From Nitratiruptor sp. (GTDB lineage: Bacteria > Campylobacterota > Campylobacteria > Campylobacterales > Nitratiruptoraceae): a stretch of DNA of 64,000 nucleotides. The notes under the pieces were generated by a model that worked only from the letters and a program-made list of their open reading frames with translations, did no database searches and was not told the DNA's origin. Each line of letters opens with the position of its first letter. Position 1 is the first letter of the stretch. The translations under genes and the position numbers were made by a program. Below, one piece after another: positions 18,086 through 26,476 of the stretch. The stretch spans positions 19,686 to 83,685 of the forward strand of contig WGBC01000026.1 in assembly GCA_015494535.1 (NCBI GenBank), in the 5' to 3' direction.

Positions 18086-20689
18086 ATGAGCGCATACGAT
18101 CCCAAAAAAATCGAAAAGCAATTCTATCACATTTGGGAAGAGCGAGGCTATTTTGAAATAGATGGCAACATAGAGATCCAAAATGGCAAGACTTTTTGCA
18201 TTATGATGCCTCCACCCAATGTCACAGGAAGGCTTCATATCGGCCACGCCCTCACCTTCACCCTCCAAGACATTATGGTTCGCTACAAAAGAATGGATGG
18301 CTACAAGACCTTATGGCAGCCGGGGACCGATCACGCAGGGATTGCCACGCAAAACGTCGTAGAAAAGCAGCTTCTATCCCAAGGCATCAAAAAAGAGGAA
18401 ATTGGCAGAGAGAAGTTTTTAGAGTATGTGTGGCAGTGGAAAGAGAAGTATGGCAGTGCTATCGTGGAGCAGCTGCGCCTTTTGGGGGTAAGCCCAGCAT
18501 GGAGCAGAGAGCGCTTCACGATGGACGAAGGGCTCAAAAATGCAGTCAGAGAAGCTTTTGTGAGACTTTATGAAGAGGGACTTATTGTCAAAGGCAACTA
18601 TCTTGTCAACTGGTGTACCCACGACGGGGCACTCAGCGACATAGAGGTGGAATACGAGGAGAAAGAGGGAGCGCTCTACTATATCCGCTACCCAATCGTG
18701 GGAGAGGATGGCTATGTAGTGGTGGCTACTACTAGGCCAGAGACATACTTTGGCGATACGGCAGTGATGGTCAATCCAAACGACGAGCGCTACAAAGAAC
18801 TCATTGGCAAGAAGGTGCGACTCCCACTCATAAATAGAGAGATCCCAATCATCGCGGATGAGCATGTGGATATGGAGTTTGGAACGGGCGTGGTGAAGGT
18901 CACGCCAGCACACGATCCAAACGACTACGAGGTGGGCAAGCGTCACAATCTCGAATTCATCACTATTTTTGACGAAAAGGGTATCCTCAACGAGCATGCA
19001 GGGGAGTTCGCGGGGCTTGAGCGATTGGAAGCGAGAGAAAAGATCGTCAAAAAGCTTCAAGATGAAGGATTTATAGAAAAGATCGAGCCTCACACCCATC
19101 AAGTTGGCCACTGCTATCGATGTGGCAACGTAGTTGAGCCCTACATCTCACCACAATGGTTTGTCAAAGCAGAAATTGCCAAAGAGGCGATACGAAAAGC
19201 CAACGAGGGAGAGACCAAGTTCTACCCTCCCCAATGGCTCAACAACTTCAACGCCTGGATGAGAGAACTTCGAGATTGGTGTATTTCTCGCCAGCTTTGG
19301 TGGGGGCATAGGATTCCCGTATGGTACTGCAAGGCGTGCGGGCATGAGTGGGCCAGCAAAAATGAGTATGAAGAGCAATGCCCAAAATGTGGCAGCCACG
19401 ACATCTATCAAGATCCAGACGTGCTCGATACCTGGTTCAGCTCCGCCCTTTGGCCATTCTCAACCCTTGGCTGGGGCAATGGCGAGTGGGGCAAAGGCGT
19501 GAAGTGGAACGAAAACGATCTCGAAGAATTCTATCCAAACGACCTGCTCATTACCGGCTTTGATATTTTGTTTTTCTGGGTTGCCAGGATGATGATGATG
19601 GGAGAGCACTTCTTGCATAAGCTCCCATTCAAAGACGTTTACTTGCATGCTCTCGTGCGTGATGAGCATGGCCAGAAGATGAGCAAATCAAGAGGAAATG
19701 TTATTGATCCAATCGATACCATCAACGAATTTAGCACAGATGCTCTGCGCTTCACTCTGGCAATCCTTGCCGTACAAGGGCGCGATATTAGGCTCTCGCG
19801 CGATAGGCTGGAGCTTTATCGCAACTTCACAAACAAACTCTACAATGCTGCTAGATTTTTGCTCATGCATCAAGAGCGATTTGAAGATCTAGACAATACC
19901 CAGATCAAAACAGATCTTGGGCGCTACATGCTTAGCCGCTTCAATAGAGCAATCCAAGAGGTAAGAGAAAATCTCGATAGCTACCGCTTCAACGACGCTG
20001 CCACTACGCTTTATCGCTTCTTGTGGGGAGAGTTTTGCGACTGGGGGATTGAGCTTGCAAAGGCAAATAAAGAAGCAATACCAGAGCTTGGGACTATCTA
20101 CAAAGAGGCGATGAAGCTTTTGCATCCTTTTATGCCTTTTATCACCGAATACCTCTATCAAGAGCTAAGCGGCACCACTTTGCAAGAGTCAAAATCGATC
20201 ATGATTATGCCTTATCCGCAAAGCGGCGAACAGGAAAAGGAGCTTGAAAAGAGTTTCTCTACCATTATCGACGCAATCGTAACGCTTCGCCGCGCAAAAG
20301 CGCTCATTGATATGGCGAACAAATCGATCCCAAAAGCCTATGTAAAAGCCGACTTGCCAGAAAGCGCAAAAGCCTACATCCAAAAACTGGCAAAAACCCA
20401 AGAGGTAACTTTTAGCAAAGAAGCGATAGAAAACGCGGTAGCTGATATTGGCGAAAAGGTGGAGGTCTTCATCCCGCTTGAGGGCATAGATCTTACCCCT
20501 ATCGTAAACCGCCTCAACAAGCAAAAAGCAAAAGTAGAAAAAGAGATCGAAAAACTCTCCAAAATGCTTGGCAACGAAAACTTCGTCAAAAACGCTCCAA
20601 AAGAGGTAGTGGAGCAGAACCAAAAGGCTCTCGAAGAGGCAAAAGCCAAACTCACAAAAATCGAAGAGGAGCTTGGCAGACTCTCCTAG
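18086..20689 (+). CDS. valS: Valyl-tRNA synthetase
   Basis: 867 aa class I synthetase charging tRNA-Val. HIGH motif PPPNVTGRLHIGHAL near 43-57. An editing domain with TTRPETYFGDTAVMVNP, two zinc-ribbon cysteine pairs (CYRCG and CKACG...CPKCG), and KMSKS (GQKMSKSRGN near 528). A C-terminal coiled coil covers the last 65 residues. The track begins at an in-frame TTG one codon earlier. I prefer the ATG at 18086 because AAAGG stands 7 bp upstream. A hairpin covers its stop codon. Confidence 0.97.
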   Translation: MSAYDPKKIEKQFYHIWEERGYFEIDGNIEIQNGKTFCIMMPPPNVTGRLHIGHALTFTLQDIMVRYKRMDGYKTLWQPGTDHAGIATQNVVEKQLLSQGIKKEEIGREKFLEYVWQWKEKYGSAIVEQLRLLGVSPAWSRERFTMDEGLKNAVREAFVRLYEEGLIVKGNYLVNWCTHDGALSDIEVEYEEKEGALYYIRYPIVGEDGYVVVATTRPETYFGDTAVMVNPNDERYKELIGKKVRLPLINREIPIIADEHVDMEFGTGVVKVTPAHDPNDYEVGKRHNLEFITIFDEKGILNEHAGEFAGLERLEAREKIVKKLQDEGFIEKIEPHTHQVGHCYRCGNVVEPYISPQWFVKAEIAKEAIRKANEGETKFYPPQWLNNFNAWMRELRDWCISRQLWWGHRIPVWYCKACGHEWASKNEYEEQCPKCGSHDIYQDPDVLDTWFSSALWPFSTLGWGNGEWGKGVKWNENDLEEFYPNDLLITGFDILFFWVARMMMMGEHFLHKLPFKDVYLHALVRDEHGQKMSKSRGNVIDPIDTINEFSTDALRFTLAILAVQGRDIRLSRDRLELYRNFTNKLYNAARFLLMHQERFEDLDNTQIKTDLGRYMLSRFNRAIQEVRENLDSYRFNDAATTLYRFLWGEFCDWGIELAKANKEAIPELGTIYKEAMKLLHPFMPFITEYLYQELSGTTLQESKSIMIMPYPQSGEQEKELEKSFSTIIDAIVTLRRAKALIDMANKSIPKAYVKADLPESAKAYIQKLAKTQEVTFSKEAIENAVADIGEKVEVFIPLEGIDLTPIVNRLNKQKAKVEKEIEKLSKMLGNENFVKNAPKEVVEQNQKALEEAKAKLTKIEEELGRLS

Positions 20690-20697
20690 TCTGCCAA
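20673..20697. other. Perfect 10-bp hairpin spanning the valS stop codon
   Basis: TTGGCAGACT-CTCCT-AGTCTGCCAA forms a 10-bp perfect stem with a 5-nt loop containing the first base of the TAG stop. It is followed by AAAACCGCT, not a T-run, so it is not a standard intrinsic terminator on either strand. It sits 7 bp before the next ATG and could affect mRNA processing or ribosome access to the transporter gene. Confidence 0.55.
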
Positions 20698-20704
20698 AAC
20701 CGCT

Positions 20705-22180
20705 ATGCTAAAAAAGAGTTACAACTTTACTCAAAATCCGAAAAACGACATCTTAAGCGGCACCGTGGTGGCTATCGCCCTCATACCGGAGGCTATTGCT
20801 TTTTCCATCATCGCCGGCGTTAATCCGCAAGTAGGTCTCTATACCGCTTTTATCTTGGGACTTATCACCGCGCTCATAGGCGGAAAGCCCGGCATGATTA
20901 GCGGTGCCACGGGTGCCGTGGCTGTGGTGCTGGTGGATCTCGTGATGCGCCACGGGATAGAGTATATGTTCTGGGCTGCCATACTAGCTGGCATCATCCA
21001 GATTGCCATCGGGATTTTACGTCTTGGCAAATTCATCCGCCTCGTCCCCCAGCCAGCCATCTATGGTTTCGTCAACGGCTTAGCCATAGTCATAGCCCTA
21101 AGCCAGATACCCCTCATCAAAGACGCCAATTTTATGACGCTCTTTTTGGTGGCGCTTACGATGATCATTATCTACTTATTGCCTCGCTTCACGAAAGTGA
21201 TCCCAGCATCCCTTGGGGCGATCATAGCCATTACTGCACTGGTACTCATTTTCAATATCGATACCAAAAAAATAGGCGATCTTGCAGATATCAGCGGTTC
21301 GTTTCCCACATTCCACATTCCAGCCGCACCGCTCAATCTTGAGACCATCAAAATCATCCTGCCATACTCCATCATCATCGCCCTTGTAGGGCTCATAGAG
21401 TCGCTTTTGACACTCTCTGTTCTGGATGAGATGAGCGGGAGTCGTGGCAGCGGTAATCAGGAGTGCGTAGCCCAAGGGGTGGGCAATATGACCTGCGGAT
21501 TTTTCGGGGCAATGCCAGGGTGTGCGATGATTGGGCAATCGATGATCAACTACACCAGCGGGGGCACCGGCAGGCTCTCCTCTTTGGTGGCGGCACTGCT
21601 GCTTATCACTTTCGTGGTAGCCATCAGCGGCTACATCGCACAGATCCCTCTAGCGGTGCTGGTGGGCATCATGTTTGTGGTAGCTATCGCCACTTTTAGC
21701 TGGAGCAGCCTTGGGCATTTCAGACGCATGCCAAAAGAGGATATCTTCGTGATGGTCACCGTCACCATAATCACCATCTTTGCCGATTTGGCGATTGCCG
21801 TGATTGCGGGAGTGATTATCTCCGCATTGGTGTTTGCTTGGAAACATGCAAAGATTTACGCTAGAACATACAAAGAAGATCACAAAAAGATATATGAGCT
21901 AGAAGGACCGCTCTTTTTTGGCTCTGTACAGTCTTTCTTGGAAAAATTTGATCCCATTAACGATCCATTCGAGGTGGTGATAGATTTCAAAAACGCGAGA
22001 GTCATGGATCAAAGCGGCGTGGAGGCGATAGACAAAATCACCAAAAAATACAAAGAGGCTGGCAAAAGCATAGTTCTTCGCCATTTAAGTGCTGAGTGCA
22101 AGCAGCTTTTGCAAGAGGCGGGGCCATATTGTACATGGGAAGAGGACGATCCAAATTACCGCGTAGCGATAGATTACTAA
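20705..22180 (+). CDS. SulP (SLC26) family anion transporter with STAS domain
   Basis: 491 aa. An N-terminal transmembrane domain of about a dozen helices carries the SulP signatures [25 protein letters not shown] and [19 protein letters not shown] cytoplasmic STAS domain follows at about 395-480 ([22 protein letters not shown]). The family moves sulfate, bicarbonate or related anions. Bicarbonate uptake would suit an autotroph, but the substrate cannot be read from the sequence. No Shine-Dalgarno is visible before the ATG; a strong hairpin lies there instead. Confidence 0.92.
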   Translation: MLKKSYNFTQNPKNDILSGTVVAIALIPEAIAFSIIAGVNPQVGLYTAFILGLITALIGGKPGMISGATGAVAVVLVDLVMRHGIEYMFWAAILAGIIQIAIGILRLGKFIRLVPQPAIYGFVNGLAIVIALSQIPLIKDANFMTLFLVALTMIIIYLLPRFTKVIPASLGAIIAITALVLIFNIDTKKIGDLADISGSFPTFHIPAAPLNLETIKIILPYSIIIALVGLIESLLTLSVLDEMSGSRGSGNQECVAQGVGNMTCGFFGAMPGCAMIGQSMINYTSGGTGRLSSLVAALLLITFVVAISGYIAQIPLAVLVGIMFVVAIATFSWSSLGHFRRMPKEDIFVMVTVTIITIFADLAIAVIAGVIISALVFAWKHAKIYARTYKEDHKKIYELEGPLFFGSVQSFLEKFDPINDPFEVVIDFKNARVMDQSGVEAIDKITKKYKEAGKSIVLRHLSAECKQLLQEAGPYCTWEEDDPNYRVAIDY

Positions 22181-22189
22181 GGAGCTCAT

Positions 22190-22864
22190 ATGCAAAAAAT
22201 TTACGAGATGCTACAACTACAAAACCGACTCAACAACGACACAAACGGCGTACAATGGAGAGAAGATAGAACCAAAAACGGTAAACTCATCAACTGGAAG
22301 CGCTGCATCTATATGGAGACGGCGGAGCTTATCGATTCTTTTCCTTGGAAGCATTGGAAAAGCATCGACGCCCAGCCCGATATGCAAAACGTCAAGATCG
22401 AGCTCGTGGACATATGGCACTTTCTGATGAGCTACCTGCTCAAGCACAACCCCCTCGATGAAGCTGCTAGGCTCATTGACAATCTCAAATCAACAAAGAG
22501 CGACATAAAAATTGAAAAATGGGATAATGAGAGAATAGAAGAGTATCTGGACATTTTCGAAGAGCTCATGGCTTTGGCGCTCGTGAAGAATGACGGCGAA
22601 ATGATGCAAGAAGCCCTTTTGGAGCAGTTTTTCAAAGCTTGCGATAGCGTGGAGCTAGGCTTTGATGAGCTCTATAGCCTCTATATCGGCAAGAACGCTC
22701 TCAATCAGTTTCGCCAAGAGCATGGCTACAAAGAGGGAACATACCAAAAGGATTGGGGAGGCAAAGAGGATAATGTGGTGATGCAAGAGATTTTGGCTCA
22801 AAATCCAGATATAAGTTTTGAAGATCTCAAAGCCAAACTCTTAGCCATCTATAAAGAGCTCTGA
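22190..22864 (+). CDS. Dimeric all-alpha dUTPase (dUTP diphosphatase)
   Basis: 224 aa. Hydrolyses dUTP to dUMP and pyrophosphate, keeping uracil out of DNA. Metal-binding helices CIYMETAELIDSFPWKHWK and VKIELVDIWHFLMS are the signature of the MazG-related dimeric dUTPases used in place of the trimeric type by Campylobacter and relatives. AAGGAG precedes the ATG. Its TGA shares one base with the next ATG. Confidence 0.92.
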   Translation: MQKIYEMLQLQNRLNNDTNGVQWREDRTKNGKLINWKRCIYMETAELIDSFPWKHWKSIDAQPDMQNVKIELVDIWHFLMSYLLKHNPLDEAARLIDNLKSTKSDIKIEKWDNERIEEYLDIFEELMALALVKNDGEMMQEALLEQFFKACDSVELGFDELYSLYIGKNALNQFRQEHGYKEGTYQKDWGGKEDNVVMQEILAQNPDISFEDLKAKLLAIYKEL

Positions 22865-24678
22865 TGTGGCTCTTTGTCTATCAAGAGGATACAAAAGAGT
22901 ATAAAGATACACTTCAAAAAAGCTTTACTATCGAATCCGTCCCTTTTGACAAGAGGCTCTCCATACAGCCAAATAGCAAAGTTTTTTTGATGCTGGATGA
23001 TGAGAACTTTTTGGCATTTGTTCAAAAATTTAGCGATCTGTCTTGCCAAATCTATATCCTTCCATTTGCGAAAAACCCTCTCCAGCAAAAGGCTTTCAAC
23101 ATCCCAAGTAATTTCGACGAGGCTCTGCAGCGCTACCAAGAGGAGAAAATCGCATACACAAACACCCTTTTGCGGTGCAACGAGATGACCAGTATCGGCT
23201 GTGTCACTATAGGCAAAAGTGACGTGATCCAAAAAGATCTCCTCTCTTTTTTGAAAGCCCTACTCTCGTTGCACCTTTTACCTCTAAAAATTACTACGAA
23301 AGAGGATCAAGAGTTCAAAAGCGCCGCTCTGTTCATCGAGGCTGGCAACGAAGCGCTTATGACAAAAAAGCGCCTAAGCTTCTTCAAAACGAGTGACAAT
23401 CAGTGTAAGAGGATCGCTGCCATCATCTATGCACCAAAAAGCCTGCTGCAAGCGTTGCGTCTTAAATTTTTGCCAAAAAACCAAGAGAATCAGCCACTCC
23501 CAGAGGGAATTGGCGTTATCAAATCCGCAAAGCTTCTCATTACCTCTCTTGATGGACAAGCTTTAGATCTGCATATTAATGGCAAGCTTGTCAGCACAAA
23601 AAACGTGGAGCTCGAGAGCAAAGAGATGGCAATGCAAATTGCTACCACCTTTAGCTGTGTAAGCGCAGAGGAAACAAAAGAGAGTATTCGCATTCAAAAA
23701 CTCCCAACCAATGAAGAGCTTATCAATTTTTATACCAAAAAGCACCTCCCCCTCCTACCCATCGCTGCTGAAGAGGATTTTGCCGAACTCTTTACGAAAC
23801 TTCGCCAAAACGCCAAAATGAGCGTTGCATATACGGTTTTACTTATCATCAGCGTGCTCATGGCTACCACAGGGCTCTTTCAAAACTCCGCCCCTACCAT
23901 CATAGGTGCGATGATCTTAGCACCTCTTATGGGGCCAATCATCTCTCTTGCCATGGCAGCTGTACGCTTTGATGCTACCCTCTTGCGTCAAAGCCTAAAA
24001 AGCGTCGTGCTCTCAACTCTCTTAGCCCTCTTGCTGTCGGCTTCTTTCGCAGCTCTTCTTTCTCTTCGTCATATCACAGAGCAAATGGCAATGCGAACAC
24101 ACCCCACTCTGCTCGATTTGGCTGTAGCCATCCTCGCTGGCATCGCAGCAGCTTACGGGCATGCAAATTCAAAAGTGGGCGAATCGTTGGCAGGCGTGGC
24201 GATCGCCGTAGCTTTGGTGCCTCCTCTTTGCGTAGCGGGCATCGGCATTGGCTGGATGCAGCCCAATCTCTTCTTTGGCTCAATCCTGCTCTTTTTGGCC
24301 AACGTCATTGGCATTATTTTTGCCGCTGGCATGGTTTTCTATCTTTTGGGTTTTGCATCGCAAAAGTACGTCGCTGCAGCCTTTTTCATCAAGACCATAA
24401 TGGTTGCTTTCATCATCATCCCCCTTTGGCTCTCTACACGTACATTTTTGACTGAAGAGAATCTTTATAGTAAAATCGCACTACTTAACAAAAATATAGA
24501 TTCTACCACTATACAAATTGAAAAAATTACTCTCCAAGGTAATCATATGGAGGTTTATGTAGATATCTTTGCATCAAAAAGACTCTCTCCTACAACTAAG
24601 CAAGCATTAATCAAAAAAATCAAAAAATTTGTGCCTCCACATACAACTATAATTGTTTCAAATAAGGAGAGGTATTAA
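22864..24678 (+). CDS. DUF389 membrane protein with N-terminal soluble region
   Basis: 604 aa. Residues 1 to about 310 are soluble and may include a lipid-kinase-like region (EGIGVIKSAKLLITSLDGQALDLHINGKL). The DUF389 membrane domain (about 320-530) shows MSVAYTVLLIISVLMATTGLFQNSAPTIIGAMILAPLMGPIISLAMA and an Ala/Gly-rich helix AILAGIAAAYGHANSKVGESLAGVAIAVALVPPLC. A short C-terminal alpha/beta tail follows. The function of this family is not established. Translationally coupled to the dUTPase (TGATG) and to the DUF202 gene. Confidence 0.8.
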   Translation: MWLFVYQEDTKEYKDTLQKSFTIESVPFDKRLSIQPNSKVFLMLDDENFLAFVQKFSDLSCQIYILPFAKNPLQQKAFNIPSNFDEALQRYQEEKIAYTNTLLRCNEMTSIGCVTIGKSDVIQKDLLSFLKALLSLHLLPLKITTKEDQEFKSAALFIEAGNEALMTKKRLSFFKTSDNQCKRIAAIIYAPKSLLQALRLKFLPKNQENQPLPEGIGVIKSAKLLITSLDGQALDLHINGKLVSTKNVELESKEMAMQIATTFSCVSAEETKESIRIQKLPTNEELINFYTKKHLPLLPIAAEEDFAELFTKLRQNAKMSVAYTVLLIISVLMATTGLFQNSAPTIIGAMILAPLMGPIISLAMAAVRFDATLLRQSLKSVVLSTLLALLLSASFAALLSLRHITEQMAMRTHPTLLDLAVAILAGIAAAYGHANSKVGESLAGVAIAVALVPPLCVAGIGIGWMQPNLFFGSILLFLANVIGIIFAAGMVFYLLGFASQKYVAAAFFIKTIMVAFIIIPLWLSTRTFLTEENLYSKIALLNKNIDSTTIQIEKITLQGNHMEVYVDIFASKRLSPTTKQALIKKIKKFVPPHTTIIVSNKERY

Positions 24679-25061
24679 TGCAAAAAATAGATCCAAAAAA
24701 CCTCATGGCTCTTGAGCGTGCAGTAGCATCGCTGCTTGGTATTGCCATTTCGTTTATTGTTTTAGGGTTTGTAGTGCAAAAATTTGAACTTTTTTTGCGC
24801 TTGATAGCTTATGAAATCAATGCAAATACAAAAAATCTTCATCTCCCATCTATGATACAGCATTATTATCTTTATCAATATTTGGGGATAATGATAGTAG
24901 TGGCAGGTATCATTGTAGCTGTATATAGCTATTTTTACTATCTTAAATGGATTGAACTTTTACAAAAAGGTAAAATTGATAGTGATAAAAAAGTTTATTT
25001 CTATATTTCTCTCTTTATCGCGTTCATTGGTATTATTCTTGTAATCTTAATGAGCATATGA
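24678..25061 (+). CDS. DUF202 (YidH-like) small membrane protein
   Basis: 127 aa with three membrane helices. The N-terminal LMALERAVASLLGIAISFIVLGFVVQKFELFLR matches the DUF202 pattern (ALERtxLAxxRTxxALxxLGFxxxKF), though the usual Arg-Thr is replaced by Leu-Gly. Function unknown. Shares one base with the DUF389 stop, GGAGAGG provides the ribosome binding site, and it ends one base before the convergent rnpB 3' end. Confidence 0.7.
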   Translation: MQKIDPKNLMALERAVASLLGIAISFIVLGFVVQKFELFLRLIAYEINANTKNLHLPSMIQHYYLYQYLGIMIVVAGIIVAVYSYFYYLKWIELLQKGKIDSDKKVYFYISLFIAFIGIILVILMSI

Positions 25062-25391
25062 GCGGCGCAGCTGTAAGCCGAGTTCTGTCTTGGATAGCAA
25101 TTTATCTAAACTCTATGTCGCCATAGAGCTCTAGCGTCGCACTCAAAAGTGTGAGGCTTTAACCTGGTGCGACTTGCTGCGGGTTGGGTTTACACTGCCC
25201 TCTTTGTTGCCAAAGAGGCGGTGAGCTCTTACCTCGCCTTTTCACCCTTGCCTGTGCCAAAAGGCCATCGGCGGTTTCTTTTCTGTTGCACTTTCCCTCG
25301 GCTTTCGCCGGCCACCCGTTAGGTGGAACCCTGCCTCACTGCAGCTCGGACTTTCCTCTTGGCCTGAGCCAAGCTGCTATCCGCTGCGCCA
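25062..25391 (-). ncRNA. rnpB: RNase P RNA (type A)
   Basis: The minus strand holds all conserved blocks in order: 5' GAGGAAAGTCCGAGCTGCAG, GGCAGGGTTCCACC, GAGGGAAAGTGCAACAGAAA, AAACCGCC, CAAGGGTGAAAAGGCGAGGTAAGAGC, and 3' AAGACAGAACTCGGCTTACAG. The P1 helix GGCGCAGC/GCTGCGCC closes the molecule (25383-25390 with 25063-25070), which sets the ends. It processes tRNA 5' ends with the RnpA protein encoded at about 43 kb. Its promoter overlaps the stop of the upstream permease gene. Confidence 0.97.
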
Positions 25392-25396
25392 AAGCT

Positions 25397-25425
25397 ATTA
25401 TACCTTAAATTTAACTTAATTTCAA
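25397..25425 (-). promoter_or_regulatory. rnpB promoter, sigma-70 consensus-like
   Basis: On the minus strand TTGAAA (25420-25425) is followed by a 17-bp spacer and TATAAT (25397-25402), with the expected start about 7 bp later at the P1 helix. The -35 overlaps the permease stop codon (25422-25424). It is the clearest two-element promoter in the window. Confidence 0.85.
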
Positions 25426-26210
25426 CCAGCCCTTACTATATACCATAGTCCCACGCCCAAGATGAGTGTTATAAAATTTAAAGCCATAAAGCGAAGTAGA
25501 AAAAGTGGCTCTTTATATTTGGCAATATAAAACTTGTAGGCAATAATATTTGCAAGCGAACCCCACAAAATTCCATATCCTCCTACACTTACACCCCACA
25601 AAAGTGGTTGCCACTGCTGGGTAAAGTTGGCTACTACCACGCTAGCTGGCACATTGCTTATTAGCTGCGAAAGAATAAGAGAGAGCCAGAAAATATCGTG
25701 AATATGGGTAATATCTTTTTGGAAAAAAAAGCCAATATTATCGGCAATGCCAAAAAAAAGAAAAAAAGTGGCTAGTAAATAGTAGTCAATCTGCAAACTT
25801 TTTGGATCGCGAAAAAGTGCGTAGAAAAATACTACAAACGCCAAAAAGAGAGGTACCACTTTTACTACTGCAGAAACTACTAATAGAAAAAGAAATAGAA
25901 ACTCTTTTGCTTTTCGTGTAGGAGGCTTTACAACAACTTCATTATCATTTACCACCTCAATGTGCAACATTGCAACTAAAAGAAGAGAAAACAGAAAAAT
26001 AAAAAGCACAAAAGGAAAAATAGAAGCTACAAACTCTTGGAAAGTCAGATTGTATTGCCAAAAGATGTAGAGATTTTGCGGAGTGCTACTTGGCAAAAGG
26101 GCTGCACCGTTTGCTGCAATCGCTTCGATAATAATGAGATATGCTTTTTTGGGACTATTAAGCAAAAGAGTAATCGGCACTATTACAATGAGCGCCACAT
26201 CATTTGTCAC
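25422..26210 (-). CDS. ArsB/NhaD-type ion permease, C-terminal part (frame -1)
   Basis: 262 codons from a GTG at 26210. Begins TNDVALIVIVPITLLLN, the middle of the conserved ArsB/NhaD/citrate-permease motif normally read as ...FLVTNDVAL... in one protein, and continues with GAALLPSSTPQNLYIF and about eight membrane helices including the second half-repeat QLISNVPASVVVANFTQQWQPLLWGVSVGGYG. It cannot be a complete carrier alone. No Shine-Dalgarno precedes the GTG. The upstream 89-codon frame supplies the missing N-terminus; a T TTT TTG site joins the two. Joint product about 351 aa. Confidence 0.8.
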   Translation of the reverse strand: MTNDVALIVIVPITLLLNSPKKAYLIIIEAIAANGAALLPSSTPQNLYIFWQYNLTFQEFVASIFPFVLFIFLFSLLLVAMLHIEVVNDNEVVVKPPTRKAKEFLFLFLLVVSAVVKVVPLFLAFVVFFYALFRDPKSLQIDYYLLATFFLFFGIADNIGFFFQKDITHIHDIFWLSLILSQLISNVPASVVVANFTQQWQPLLWGVSVGGYGILWGSLANIIAYKFYIAKYKEPLFLLRFMALNFITLILGVGLWYIVRAG

Positions 26211-26476
26211 AAAAAAGAGATCAAAAATGTAACTATCACCAAAGCGTATGCTGGATAAATTCCTTGCTCGATTTTGATAGCAATGAAATGTAGCAAGCCT
26301 GAGTTCTCAAGCCCCTTAATTGCGATAAAAAGCGTAAAGAGAATAAAGAGCACCTCATACTCATCAGATGAATAGTGAGGAAAACGGTGCAAAAGCAACG
26401 ATGAGGCTATCCACAATACCAAAGAGAGCCAAAAGAGCCACTCTTTGGTAATGAAGCTTCTTATCTTATGGTTCAT
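26207..26476 (-). CDS. ArsB/NhaD-type ion permease, N-terminal part (frame 0)
   Basis: 89 codons ending VIVTFLISFL then TGA. It carries the first membrane helices of the carrier (WLFWLSLVLWIASSLLLHRF; EVLFILFTLFIAIKGL) and stops exactly where the conserved TNDVAL motif should continue. It overlaps the M14 peptidase gene by 11 bp. Either a -1 ribosomal frameshift at 26210-26216 makes the full protein, or one T was lost from a homopolymer (a true mutation or a sequencing error). Confidence 0.75.
   Translation of the reverse strand: MNHKIRSFITKEWLFWLSLVLWIASSLLLHRFPHYSSDEYEVLFILFTLFIAIKGLENSGLLHFIAIKIEQGIYPAYALVIVTFLISFL
26210..26216 (-). promoter_or_regulatory. Candidate -1 frameshift slippery heptamer T TTT TTG
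   Basis: In the zero frame the codons read TCT TTT TTG TGA. The heptamer T TTT TTG fits the X XXY YYZ slippery pattern, sits directly before the stop, and a -1 slip leads straight into GTG ACA AAT GAT (V T N D), restoring the family motif. Thirteen bases downstream GGCGCT/AGTGCC could form a small 6-bp stem with a 9-nt loop. Confidence 0.5.
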
